29,787 nt of DNA from a virus, in the IMG/VR virus record IMGVR_UViG_3300020583_000033, positions 1 to 29,787 of that record. The stretch is one strand, 5' to 3'. Below the pieces are notes generated by a model. The model was not told the DNA's origin, made no database searches, and was given only the letters and a program-made list of their open reading frames with translations. Each line of letters opens with the position of its first letter. Within the stretch, counting starts at the first letter, position 1. The position numbers were made by a program, and so were the translations under genes. Shown here in pieces: positions 1 to 7,060 of the stretch.

Positions 1-81
1 GGGTTGTTGCTGGCTTACCATCGGCAGTGGATGGAAATGGCGGTGATCCCGTGGCTGCCGATGGTAAGCCAGCAACAACCC
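1..81. repeat. Perfect 27-bp inverted repeat at the window edge
   Basis: Bases 1-27 are the exact reverse complement of bases 55-81, with a 27-base spacer, so the strand can fold into a long perfect hairpin. The repeat begins at the first base of the window, so it may extend further left. It lies inside an open reading frame, where both arms are translated. It could be a real secondary structure, a genome-end hairpin, or a fold-back artefact at a contig end. Confidence 0.9.
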
Positions 82-914
82 CCCGCACCCGCCAGCTCCG
101 AACCTCCTTCCGAACAGCAGCGTTCGAATCACGTCCTCTTGACGGACGACCGGTTGGAGGCTCTCTCGAACCAGCGAGCCCAGGGCCTGACGGCGCACCA
201 GCGACTGCTGCGCGCGCAAAGCACTTTAAGGGATGGCGTACTTCCCTTCAGCAAACCGGGGGAAGCCCCTCAACCGACAAACCAGTCCAGCCCGCGGATG
301 CGAGCGCAGCAGGAGGGCGGGTTCGCGGACGGGGAGCTGCGGAGCCCGGACCCGCAGCCGAAGGCGACCGCACTACGGCCAGCAGCGCTGGCCGACGGGG
401 CCGTCCAAAGAAAGACCAGACTCAGGCCATCCCCAAGCTCCCTAAAGCCATCGCAAAGTTGATTCCGAGGAACGGGGGAGATGTCGCTTCTGTTGCGTCT
501 TTGTCAAAACTCGTCCCCACCGAGACTGAGCGATCGAGTGCCACCCGTCTCTTCCGCGAGATCGGCGAGACGTTCAACAAGAACCGGAAGAAGTCGAAGA
601 CAGCGGCCTACGCCGCCTTCCGTCACGACTTGATGGCGAATCTCGATACCCTGATCATGGGTGGCGCGATCGATCTGAAGGAAGCGACCACGATCATCAC
701 TAATCTCGAGCAGTACACCAAAGAGACCGAAGCGGAATCGACCGAGACCCCAGCGACGATCCTGGGCCGTTGGTTGCGGATGGACGCGGTTGAGGTGGTT
801 GGACTTTCGGTTGAGACTGTGGAAGAAGTTGTGGAAGATGAGGAAAACTCAGGAGAAGAGATTGACGAGTTGGATTCTCTTCCCGATCCACTCCATGCAA
901 CAGACGGCCATTGA
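3..914 (+). CDS. Unknown protein with AT-hook-like motif, 5' end open
   Basis: I do not recognise this protein. The frame is open to the left edge; the first usable start inside the window is GTG at 27, giving 295 residues. Residues 1-120 (counted from that GTG) are hydrophilic and rich in Pro, Gly, Ala and Arg, which suggests disorder. RRGRPKK at about 123-129 resembles an AT-hook that binds the DNA minor groove. A more ordered, helical part follows (about 150-240), and the last 35 residues are strongly acidic. The layout would suit a DNA-binding protein, but that is inference. Its end overlaps the end of the convergent methyltransferase gene by 66 bases. It may be the C-terminal part of a longer protein that starts outside the window. 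Confidence 0.6.
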   Translation, partial: VVAGLPSAVDGNGGDPVAADGKPATTPRTRQLRTSFRTAAFESRPLDGRPVGGSLEPASPGPDGAPATAARAKHFKGWRTSLQQTGGSPSTDKPVQPADASAAGGRVRGRGAAEPGPAAEGDRTTASSAGRRGRPKKDQTQAIPKLPKAIAKLIPRNGGDVASVASLSKLVPTETERSSATRLFREIGETFNKNRKKSKTAAYAAFRHDLMANLDTLIMGGAIDLKEATTIITNLEQYTKETEAESTETPATILGRWLRMDAVEVVGLSVETVEEVVEDEENSGEEIDELDSLPDPLHATDGH

Positions 915-2516
915 GTTTCCAAGGGCCTTGTATCGTGGCCCGTCCGCTGTTTTCTTGTTTATTTTGGTGTAGCCATCGGGAAATTTCTGAAGGCGTTCGC
1001 ATTCCGTTGGGGTAAGACGACGGACTTGCATGGCAGCTACGTAGCTTCTGCTGCTGCCTCCGCTGGCCGAACGCAACGAAGCCTGGTCGGCCATTTCAGG
1101 TTGTGATCCGCCTTCGCGGCCACGGAGGTTGAAAGCCACCGCCTGCGGCACTTGCCGCGCTTCGACTGTGTACGCCAACCCGTCTTCCCGCACACCCACG
1201 CCATCGGGACCGGCCAGTGGATTCTCGCAGATGGCGCGTTCCTGAATTGCGATGGCGATCTGCCCCCCGGCATTCGCATGGCTGCCGGAGAAGTTCATGG
1301 AGCGGAGAGTCGGAGCGATTTCGCCGGAGTCGAGGCCCGAGTCTTTACAGGAGAAGGCGATTGTTTGAGCACGCTTTGTGTCTAAAGGCAATGCGCAGTC
1401 CTCAAGTGTCGGGCATGAGGGGGGAGCCCACTCAGATCCTCCTTGAGCCATACCCGTGAATGCAATTGCCACCGGCACTAGCGGCGTCCCCCTTCCCGTT
1501 TCGTCTTCCGAGGCGTCGAATCCGTCGGCGCGGAGGGAGTGAGTGACCAGGGTGCTTTCCCTGGCTCCCCCTTGTCCTTGAAGATTGCCTTTACGAATTG
1601 TTGTCGCTTCTTTTGCTTCGTTCCACCAGCCAGCGCCGGTTTCGTTGAAGGTTTCCTGCGGCACAAGGACTGCGGGGAACCTATTTTTCTCGGGCATCAT
1701 CTGGCCCTTCTGCAGCACAGCATCAAGAGTCTGGCTTACCTGTCCGCCGTCCCACCACGAAGGCTCTAGCTCAGCAGGTCTTCCAGTGTTGGCGACAAGT
1801 CCTCCGTCGCAGTCGAAGTCGGTTCCGAGGCCACCGCCAGCAGAGCGTCGCGAAGGGATGGTGGGAGCGCCTTGCCCCTTTTCTCTGCTCGGCGGAGAAT
1901 TCCCTTGCAGGCTTTGGCGCTCAAAAAGAACCGGCGGTCGACTTTGCCAGTCTCCAGAATCTCGGACAAGGAAGACGCGACGGCGCCGTTGCGGAACTCC
2001 GAACCATTGCGCGTCCAGAACTGTCCACTCGACGAGTCCTCGGGGTCCAAGAGCCACTCCGGTGTTTTGCCATTTGTTTTTGGGTACAGCAAATTCGGTT
2101 CCAGCCAGTTCTCCAACCACTGCCGCAAAGTCAAGTCCTGAGTTGGAAGAAAACAGTCCGGGGACGTTTTCTGCGATAGTCCAGCGAGTTCCCCAGAGTC
2201 CATGGCAGATTTCGACGATTCGCATGGCTTCAAAGAAGAGTCCACTACGTGATCCTTTCAATCCGGCGCGTTTGCCGGCGACCGATAAATCCTGGCAGGG
2301 AAACCCAAAGACGACGGCATCGACAGGGCCGATCGCAATCAGCATTTCACGGGTGATTCCACACACGTTGCCCAGGTTCGGTACGTCTGGGTGATGATGT
2401 TTCAGAACGGCGCAGGGGAATTTGTCGATTTCGGCTACTGCGGCACAGACCCAACCCAGGCGAATCCAGGCTACGCTTGCGGCCTCGATTCCGCTGAACA
2501 AACTGATAAAACGCAT
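849..2516 (-). CDS. Orphan cytosine-5 DNA methyltransferase (phage Dcm-like)
   Basis: This enzyme transfers a methyl group from S-adenosylmethionine to carbon 5 of cytosine. The ordered family motifs are visible in its 555 residues: the cofactor loop FSGIE (7-11), the catalytic GFPCQ with Cys74, ENVPG (116-120), QRRRRVF (176-182), LTPTECERLQ near 501-510, and YKALGNSM near 529-536. About 300 residues separate the QRRRRVF motif from the C-terminal motifs; this long target-recognition region has recurring pieces such as IAFS, VAFN and SLRA, as in many phage methyltransferases. No restriction enzyme gene is adjacent, so it probably protects phage DNA from host restriction or alters gene expression. 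It is one of only two genes on the minus strand. The ATG at 2516 lacks a clear Shine-Dalgarno. The recognition site cannot be read from the sequence. Confidence 0.95.
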   Translation of the reverse strand: MRFISLFSGIEAASVAWIRLGWVCAAVAEIDKFPCAVLKHHHPDVPNLGNVCGITREMLIAIGPVDAVVFGFPCQDLSVAGKRAGLKGSRSGLFFEAMRIVEICHGLWGTRWTIAENVPGLFSSNSGLDFAAVVGELAGTEFAVPKNKWQNTGVALGPRGLVEWTVLDAQWFGVPQRRRRVFLVRDSGDWQSRPPVLFERQSLQGNSPPSREKGQGAPTIPSRRSAGGGLGTDFDCDGGLVANTGRPAELEPSWWDGGQVSQTLDAVLQKGQMMPEKNRFPAVLVPQETFNETGAGWWNEAKEATTIRKGNLQGQGGARESTLVTHSLRADGFDASEDETGRGTPLVPVAIAFTGMAQGGSEWAPPSCPTLEDCALPLDTKRAQTIAFSCKDSGLDSGEIAPTLRSMNFSGSHANAGGQIAIAIQERAICENPLAGPDGVGVREDGLAYTVEARQVPQAVAFNLRGREGGSQPEMADQASLRSASGGSSRSYVAAMQVRRLTPTECERLQKFPDGYTKINKKTADGPRYKALGNSMAVCCMEWIGKRIQLVNLFS

Positions 2517-2557
2517 GATGGGAGTTTATTGCAAACTTTCATCTATGTCCACAACAT

Positions 2558-2604
2558 TCTTAGTGTTATGGCGTAAAAGTCCACTCCCTACCCACACATA
2601 ATAT
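2558..2604 (+). promoter_or_regulatory. Shared intergenic element, copy A
   Basis: TCTTAGTGTTATGG at 2558-2571 is followed by a pyrimidine-rich stretch with CTCCC and then TAATAT at 2599-2604. The same 14 bases and the same layout recur at 6952-6999, and a looser copy lies at 16596-16650. It lies between the divergent methyltransferase gene and the first rightward small gene. TGTTATGG resembles an extended -10 box, but I see no matching -35. A promoter role is inference from repetition and position. Confidence 0.5.
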
Positions 2605-2629
2605 CCTTCCAACCAGCAGAGGGATACGC

Positions 2630-2827
2630 ATGTCTGAGACTGCCCGCGCAAAATATCAGGACTCCGGAGCCCCGCCTGAGTTCCGCTCTTCCCTCCCCCA
2701 GAATCCGCGCAAGGAATACAATTCCGCCGAAGCTCGTCCTTCAGGGCGCTCCGGTGGCGGGTCGGTTTCGACTCCCCATCGTGTGTCCAGTTCCCGCCGT
2801 GGGAAGAGAAAGTCGGCGCGCGCATGA
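2630..2827 (+). CDS. Small basic hypothetical protein
   Basis: This 65-residue protein is not recognised. It is rich in Ser, Arg, Gly and Pro, with an RRGKRKSAR basic end, and is probably disordered. AGAGGG lies just upstream of the ATG at a workable distance. Its stop overlaps the start of the next gene as ATGA, so the two are probably translated together. It is the first gene of the rightward block of small genes and follows shared element copy A. Confidence 0.6.
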   Translation: MSETARAKYQDSGAPPEFRSSLPQNPRKEYNSAEARPSGRSGGGSVSTPHRVSSSRRGKRKSARA

Positions 2828-3135
2828 TGGACGATCCGGAAGTTACAATCGAGCCTGCCGACAACGGCTACATCGTCAAGCACTACCAGCGCTCGACCAA
2901 GAAGGACGAAAGCGGACGCACTATCCGCCGCGTTGCATCGACTGCTGACGAAGCGCTGGGGCACGCAGGCAAGGTGCTCAGCACCAGGGCCGGCAAAAAG
3001 AAATCGTCTCGGGATGGGCAAGCTCAAGAAGCGGGGGCGGAGGCTTCATCCCCCGTTGCCCATTCCTTCGGTGGTCATCGTTCTCGCGGCTTAGCCAGGC
3101 GTCGCCGCCCTCGCGTCGGCGGAAGGAGAGCCTGA
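2824..3135 (+). CDS. Small conserved-looking phage protein
   Basis: The 103-residue product has a folded-looking N-terminal half, with alternating hydrophobic strands (VTIEPADNGYIVKHY) followed by RRVASTADEALGHAGKVL, a strand-then-helix pattern seen in many small phage proteins of unknown role. The second half is basic and low-complexity, ending in an Arg/Gly-rich tail that may be disordered. Translation is coupled to the previous gene by an ATGA overlap. An out-of-frame 26-codon ORF inside it (3014-3094) was not accepted. I assign no function. Confidence 0.6.
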   Translation: MMDDPEVTIEPADNGYIVKHYQRSTKKDESGRTIRRVASTADEALGHAGKVLSTRAGKKKSSRDGQAQEAGAEASSPVAHSFGGHRSRGLARRRRPRVGGRRA

Positions 3136-3138
3136 TCC

Positions 3139-3408
3139 ATGCCACAGGATAATCCTGCTGCGGACACTCTTCTGGCGATTCCTCGTATGCTGGGCCGGAT
3201 AGGCAACCGCTACGACCCGCCTGCCCCTGCGCGCGTAGATCCTTCTTGGCACAACGATATGGTTCAGCAGGCCAATCGATCGTTTCAGGCGAGACAGGAC
3301 GCTGAACGGGCTGCTGCGGCAGCAGCGGCAGCGGCGCCTGCGGCTGCGCGATCCGCGAAGCGAGTTCCGAAGCGCACTCCAGCGCGGCCGGTGGCGAAGC
3401 GGAGGTAG
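3139..3408 (+). CDS. Small Ala-rich hypothetical protein
   Basis: This 89-residue protein has a Shine-Dalgarno (GGAAGGAG) ahead of its ATG. Residues 35-57 form a polar helix (HNDMVQQANRSFQARQ), residues 58-70 are almost all Ala, and the last 20 are basic with Pro (KRVPKRTPARP). This suggests a helix attached to a DNA- or RNA-binding tail, which is inference. It sits 3 bases after the previous gene and 4 before the next, within the small-gene operon. No family is recognised. Confidence 0.65.
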   Translation: MPQDNPAADTLLAIPRMLGRIGNRYDPPAPARVDPSWHNDMVQQANRSFQARQDAERAAAAAAAAAPAAARSAKRVPKRTPARPVAKRR

Positions 3409-3412
3409 AATC

Positions 3413-3598
3413 GTGCCATGGCGAGCCAGCGACGTTTCGAAACACAACAAGTCGGTAAAATCACCAAAACGTAAAAGACAGTGGAGTGAAATCGCGAATT
3501 CCATCCTCGAGCGGACAGGCTCGGATTCGCGTGCAATTCGTGGCGCGAACGCCGCAGTGAAGAAGTCTCAGGCCCGTCGTACCAGAAAGAGGGCGTAA
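3413..3598 (+). CDS. Conserved small phage protein with KRQW..IANSILERTG motif
   Basis: The product has 61 residues. The stretch KRQWSEIANSILERTG (21-36) followed by SRAIRGANAAVKK resembles a short helical protein that I recall as widespread in phage genomes (pattern W..vAN..L..tG....AI..AN..v). Its function is not known to me. The start is GTG at 3413, chosen because GGAGG lies at 3401-3405, seven bases upstream. An ATG at 3418 is in another frame. It is strongly basic at both ends. It is followed after two bases by the signal-peptide protein gene. Confidence 0.75.
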   Translation: MPWRASDVSKHNKSVKSPKRKRQWSEIANSILERTGSDSRAIRGANAAVKKSQARRTRKRA

Positions 3599-3600
3599 CC

Positions 3601-3939
3601 ATGATTTCTCGTTTCCGTAAAATCGTTGTTTTCTTCGTTGTAGTTTTATTCTGCGCTCTGGCAGCGTGGGCTACGACTCCGCGTTTGATCCAGGTCACTC
3701 TCGGCACAGGTGCGACGCAGATAGTTGTCACATCCACTTACTTTAATCAAATGACAATTCAGAACAACGCCACGCACAACATCCGATACGGCGATTCCAC
3801 GGTCTCGTCTACCAAAGGGATTCTCCTTACTCCCGGTGGTGCCGGCAGCACAGGTACGGTCTCAGGACAACAGGGAGACGCGAGTCAGTTCTACATCGCT
3901 GGAACGAGCGGCGACGTAATTGATGTGCTTGTGTGGTAA
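3601..3939 (+). CDS. Small protein with Sec signal peptide
   Basis: The 112-residue product starts with a clear signal sequence: basic residues RFRK (4-7), a hydrophobic core at about 8-22, and AWA followed by T at 24/25 as the likely cleavage site. The mature part (about 88 residues) is rich in Thr, Gly, Val and Gln and predicted all-beta. It ends with FYIAGTSGDVIDVLVW, a pattern also seen in small virion surface or fibre-like proteins. GAGGG precedes the ATG. A secreted beta-rich protein inside a small-gene operon of a phage is odd; it may act in the periplasm or on the cell surface. Alternatively the hydrophobic start is a membrane anchor. Confidence 0.7.
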   Translation: MISRFRKIVVFFVVVLFCALAAWATTPRLIQVTLGTGATQIVVTSTYFNQMTIQNNATHNIRYGDSTVSSTKGILLTPGGAGSTGTVSGQQGDASQFYIAGTSGDVIDVLVW

Positions 3940-3967
3940 AGGGATGCTACGATAGGAGGCGAGTCCC

Positions 3968-4216
3968 ATGGCAACCAAACATAAGTTTGCGCGCGGCGAG
4001 TGGAATCCGGTGCATCCGTCCAAAAAAGGTGCGGAGACGGCCAAGGCCAAACGCCGTGGAGTTTCCTTGCACCAGCAGGCGGAAAAAGATTCTCACAGCA
4101 GCGATCCGAAAGTTCGCGGCCGTGGCGTATTTGCGTTGAACGCTCAGGCGGGGAAGTTCCACCATCGGACTGGTCTGAAGAAGGCAACGCGACGCCGTAG
4201 CCGGTCGCGCGCATAG
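3968..4216 (+). CDS. Small basic hypothetical protein
   Basis: The product has 82 residues and is very basic (many Lys, Arg and His). AGGAGG lies 10 bases before the ATG. The middle, DPKVRGRGVFALNAQAGKFH (about 47-66), is the most conserved-looking part, and the C-terminus is an Arg/Ser run. A nucleic-acid-binding role is plausible but is inference only. Its end lies two bases from the end of the convergent homing endonuclease gene. Confidence 0.65.
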   Translation: MATKHKFARGEWNPVHPSKKGAETAKAKRRGVSLHQQAEKDSHSSDPKVRGRGVFALNAQAGKFHHRTGLKKATRRRSRSRA

Positions 4217-4218
4217 GT

Positions 4219-4833
4219 TTACGAGAGTATATTCGTGAGCGCCGCGCACATACGCTTCTTGCGAATTACCTTGATTGGAAAGTGATTGGTGCCCGGAATG
4301 GTGAGGGCTTCTTCGACGGTCCATCCGCCGCGGTCGATGCGATTTTTAACTGTCATAAAAGGCAAGCCGATTGTGCGCGCCCATTCTGAAATACATTTCG
4401 TTTCTCCATGAAATGTGAGTAGGTGATTGCTTTTCAAGTTTTGGTTTTGTTCTCGTCGTGTAGCCCATCGACAATTTCCTTTGAAGTACCCGAGAGATCC
4501 GTTGATTCTATCGAGGCTTTTTCCAATCGGACGTTCTCCGAGGTCAGAAAGAAAAGCCTCGAACGATTCGCTCCATTCTTTTGAGACAGTGATGCCTGCG
4601 CCTCCGTATTTTGGAAAATCCGTGTAGTTTGGGTTGGTGCACCGTTGGAGCATCATTGCCCAGCTTCTGTAAGTACGACTCCTGGATTTTCCATGGGTTG
4701 GGTTATTAAACTTGGCGCTGCATGAAACAGAGCAGAATTCGCCCAAGCCACGCTTAATGCGGTAGGGGTGCACGTAGAATTCTTTGTTACAGTATTTGCA
4801 GTAACGCAGTACACTTGATTTTGGGGGTGTCAT
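4219..4833 (-). CDS. HNH-type homing endonuclease
   Basis: The 204-residue product fits a free-standing mobile endonuclease of a type common in phages. Cys12, Cys15, Cys34 and Cys38 form a likely zinc site. TYRSWAMMLQRCTNPNY (54-70) and YGGAGITV lead to the nuclease core SLDRINGSLGYFKGNCRWAT (106-125), the usual variant in which LDRIN and NCRWAT carry the HNH fold. Residues 141-180 (ISEWARTIGLPFMTVKNRI, then GWTVEEALTIP) form a helix-turn-helix DNA-binding end. Such enzymes cut alleles lacking the insertion and spread by repair. It is antisense to the phage operon, inserted between small genes and the portal, and is visibly more AT-rich than its neighbours, which fits recent transfer. Confidence 0.85.
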   Translation of the reverse strand: MTPPKSSVLRYCKYCNKEFYVHPYRIKRGLGEFCSVSCSAKFNNPTHGKSRSRTYRSWAMMLQRCTNPNYTDFPKYGGAGITVSKEWSESFEAFLSDLGERPIGKSLDRINGSLGYFKGNCRWATRREQNQNLKSNHLLTFHGETKCISEWARTIGLPFMTVKNRIDRGGWTVEEALTIPGTNHFPIKVIRKKRMCAALTNILS

Positions 4834-4907
4834 GGTCGCTCCTTGTCAGCGGCTAGGCTTTGCCGGTGCTTCAACACCGACACTCCCCATCGTATCACAA
4901 AGAAAAG

Positions 4908-4916
4908 TGCTATGCT
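4908..4916 (+). promoter_or_regulatory. Possible extended -10 box ahead of portal gene
   Basis: TGCTATGCT resembles an extended -10 element (TGnTATnnT) and is similar to the TGTTATGG core of the shared intergenic elements. It lies 12 bases before the portal Shine-Dalgarno, downstream of the antisense endonuclease gene, where a new promoter would be useful. No -35 hexamer is seen. The evidence is weak. Confidence 0.25.
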
Positions 4917-4927
4917 GATGAACAAAA

Positions 4928-4932
4928 GAGGG
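4928..4932 (+). promoter_or_regulatory. Shine-Dalgarno supporting an ATC start for the portal gene
   Basis: GAGGG at 4928-4932 sits seven bases before ATC at 4940. No ATG, GTG or TTG exists in the portal frame between the upstream TGA (4919-4921) and the ATG at 5114. The codons after ATC would read as M-A-N-I-T, a common phage protein start. This is the evidence that translation begins well upstream of 5114. Confidence 0.5.
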
Positions 4933-4939
4933 TAAGGCC

Positions 4940-6712
4940 ATCGCAAACATTACGTTCATCGGAACTGCTCGAAAGTCCGCGAAGCAGGAGCATATAGATC
5001 CGAGGGCAAGACATATCCGCGAATGGCGAGAGGCTTCAGATTCAGCCCGCAACAAGGCTCTTGGGGAATCCTTCGCCAAGAATGCTGAAGACCTTTATAA
5101 TCTTTCCGATGCGATGACCCCCGGTCCGGTCTACAGGCCCTCGTTGTCCATTCCGATGCTGCAGCGAATCATGCTTGAAGAGGCTAATCAAGTCTCGAAT
5201 CTTTCTCCTCGCATGTATGTGTTTCCGTCTGCCGGTTCTTCTGATCCTTCTTACCAAGGTGCGCAGCAAGCGGATTCTTCTCTTCCCTCATCGTCTGCGC
5301 GCGATCTGGCGCGAGAGGTTTCACTTCAAGCTCAGTGGCAGATCAGTAAAATGAATCTGCATCTCCTGATGGCAGGGCTGACTGCGCGATACTGCGGAGC
5401 TGGCTGGATCGTCGCTGGGTTTGATCCGAATCTTTCGCGTGCGCGCGGCGGTATGTGGGCTCGTTCGATGGACCCTCGCATGGTCTTCTTCGATCCCAAC
5501 ACGGACTATACTTGGAATCCTTCTTTCGCTGGCTGGTCTATGGGGATGAATTTGGAGGATATCCGGCTCAAATGGCCGGAGACCTCGCGTGCGGTTCAAC
5601 CGCGTCGTACCAGCGGAGGCTTTCAACCATTTTCTGGCGACTCCGGTTACGGGATCTCGCAGCCCCCAGGGCCTATGTCGTCGATGCCTTCTTCTCCCGG
5701 TCAGAATGCGAAGACACAATCTTCTGACTCAATGCTGTTGGTAACCCACTGCTTTTGTCGCGACTACACACGCGAGGCTGTTGAGAAGCCTGATGTACCG
5801 ACTACGTCTTTGATCGATCCAGAAGTTCGGCTCAAATATCCGAATGGCCGTTGGTTGATAGAGTGCGAAGGCGTTGTGCTTCAAGACGGCGACAATCCAT
5901 ATCCTCCACGTCGCGACATCACAGCGCCGAGATTTCCGTTGTTTGTAAATTACACATTGCCTCCTCTCTTCGGTCCATGGGGGATTCCCGTCACGCGCAT
6001 GACTGAGAATATGCAGAGGCTTGCTCAGCGGTTTTATTCGCAAATCTTCGAGAATGGTCTGCGTATGAACAACGCGCTATGGATTATAGATGAAAATACT
6101 GGAGTGGATATCGACGGTTTTGGAGGTCTGCCCGGTGAGGTCGTGACAATCAAGCCGGGCAGCCGGCCGCCTCAGCCGATTACTCCCAGTGCGATCGGCG
6201 CGGGCGCCATGCAAGGCGCCGAGAAACTTCTCGCGCTGCAGAACGACGTGCTTGGATTCTCAGCTTCCCGGCAGGGCGATCCAGGCGCCGGCAACGTGTC
6301 GACTGATTTATTCGATTCAGCGGTTTTGCAATCGTCGGGATTGCTGCAATTGGCTGGACGATTTTTGTCGGAGACGGCGCAGATGGTTGGAGAATTTTTC
6401 TTCGACAGCATGTGTCGGTACATGGACAAGAGCAATCTTCCTTACCGTGGACCCGAGGGAATTACCCTCGCTTCATGGGCGGGCATGGTTGATCCTTCGA
6501 CCTACGATGTGGCGCTCGACGAAGCTTCAGTGCGGCCACTCAGCGAAGCGATCGTCCGAAAAATTACGCCAGACTTGATGAAATCTGGAGTCGTAGGACC
6601 GGAGCGCGGGCTGCGGACTTTGGGTTACCCCGATCCCGAGGGAATTGCTTCGGAGCAACAAACGCAGCAGGCCCTGGCCGCGCTGGCTAAAGTTCGGAGT
6701 GGGCGCAAATGA
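4940..6712 (+). CDS. Portal protein, probably ATC start
   Basis: The portal is the dodecameric ring at one capsid vertex through which DNA is packaged and ejected. From 4940 the product is 590 residues, a normal portal size. Visible portal-like parts are DPRMVFFDP (178-186), NPYPPRRD (319-326), the long helix after FGPWGIPVTRMTENMQRLAQ (344-363), and a helical C-terminus rich in Gln and Ala. The only ATG-type start would be 5114, losing 58 residues (such as RHIREWREASDSARNKALGE) that read like a genuine charged N-terminal helix. A Shine-Dalgarno fits ATC at 4940. Other explanations are a +1 frameshift from a tiny ORF at 4912-4935, or a base error. The portal assignment is firm; the start is tentative. 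The terminase that normally precedes it is not adjacent. It overlaps the next gene by ATGA. Confidence 0.88.
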   Translation: MANITFIGTARKSAKQEHIDPRARHIREWREASDSARNKALGESFAKNAEDLYNLSDAMTPGPVYRPSLSIPMLQRIMLEEANQVSNLSPRMYVFPSAGSSDPSYQGAQQADSSLPSSSARDLAREVSLQAQWQISKMNLHLLMAGLTARYCGAGWIVAGFDPNLSRARGGMWARSMDPRMVFFDPNTDYTWNPSFAGWSMGMNLEDIRLKWPETSRAVQPRRTSGGFQPFSGDSGYGISQPPGPMSSMPSSPGQNAKTQSSDSMLLVTHCFCRDYTREAVEKPDVPTTSLIDPEVRLKYPNGRWLIECEGVVLQDGDNPYPPRRDITAPRFPLFVNYTLPPLFGPWGIPVTRMTENMQRLAQRFYSQIFENGLRMNNALWIIDENTGVDIDGFGGLPGEVVTIKPGSRPPQPITPSAIGAGAMQGAEKLLALQNDVLGFSASRQGDPGAGNVSTDLFDSAVLQSSGLLQLAGRFLSETAQMVGEFFFDSMCRYMDKSNLPYRGPEGITLASWAGMVDPSTYDVALDEASVRPLSEAIVRKITPDLMKSGVVGPERGLRTLGYPDPEGIASEQQTQQALAALAKVRSGRK

Positions 6713-6945
6713 CGGAATCAACGATTGCAAACAAAGAGTCCGAGCCTGTCCGATCTGTTCCATCTCATGCTTGGCGATCCCACTGGTTGACTGTTCAAGA
6801 ATTTGCACGTGTGACGGGCCGTGATCCTCAGACTGTTTACTGGTGGATCGGAAACGGAACTTTAGCCGAATTCGGAGTTCCGGTGTGCCAGTTCCGCGGC
6901 AGCAGGCTGCATTCGGGCAGGACGTTTATCTTAAATATCTACTGA
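6709..6945 (+). CDS. Small helix-turn-helix protein
   Basis: The 78-residue product has a winged-helix or excisionase-like pattern: WLTVQEFARVTGRDPQTVYW (26-45) forms the two helices, with GNGTLAEFGVP and RLHSGRTFI as the wing. Such proteins bind DNA as excisionases, small regulators or terminase-like DNA recognisers. The ATG overlaps the portal stop (ATGA), so it is made together with a structural protein. It lies just upstream of shared element copy B, a possible target. Its function here is inference. Confidence 0.75.
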   Translation: MTESTIANKESEPVRSVPSHAWRSHWLTVQEFARVTGRDPQTVYWWIGNGTLAEFGVPVCQFRGSRLHSGRTFILNIY

Positions 6946-6951
6946 TTCGGC

Positions 6952-6999
6952 TCTTAGTGTTATGGAACCTGTCTAGTATTCCCCTCCCATCGCTAATAT
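6952..6999 (+). promoter_or_regulatory. Shared intergenic element, copy B
   Basis: TCTTAGTGTTATGG (6952-6965) is identical over 14 bases to copy A at 2558. It is followed by CTCCC and by TAATAT at 6994-6999, with nearly the same spacing (28 versus 27 bases). It lies between the portal/helix-turn-helix unit and the tiny basic-peptide genes, where a new transcription start would make sense. The promoter role is inferred. Confidence 0.5.
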
Positions 7000-7060
7000 T
7001 CTTTCTCCAATCACACATTCACCCGGCATTCGTGCTCGTGCTTGTGTAAAGGAGAACATC

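Noticed and set aside
4-462. 152-codon open frame overlapping the first gene
   Set aside because: It ends within the gene whose frame continues to 914 with better protein character; its product is low-complexity and has no clear ribosome-binding site.
1585-2394. 269-codon plus-strand frame
   Set aside because: It lies fully antisense to the methyltransferase, whose motifs are unmistakable.
3014-3094. 26-codon ORF inside the gene at 2824
   Set aside because: No good Shine-Dalgarno, and fully within another frame.
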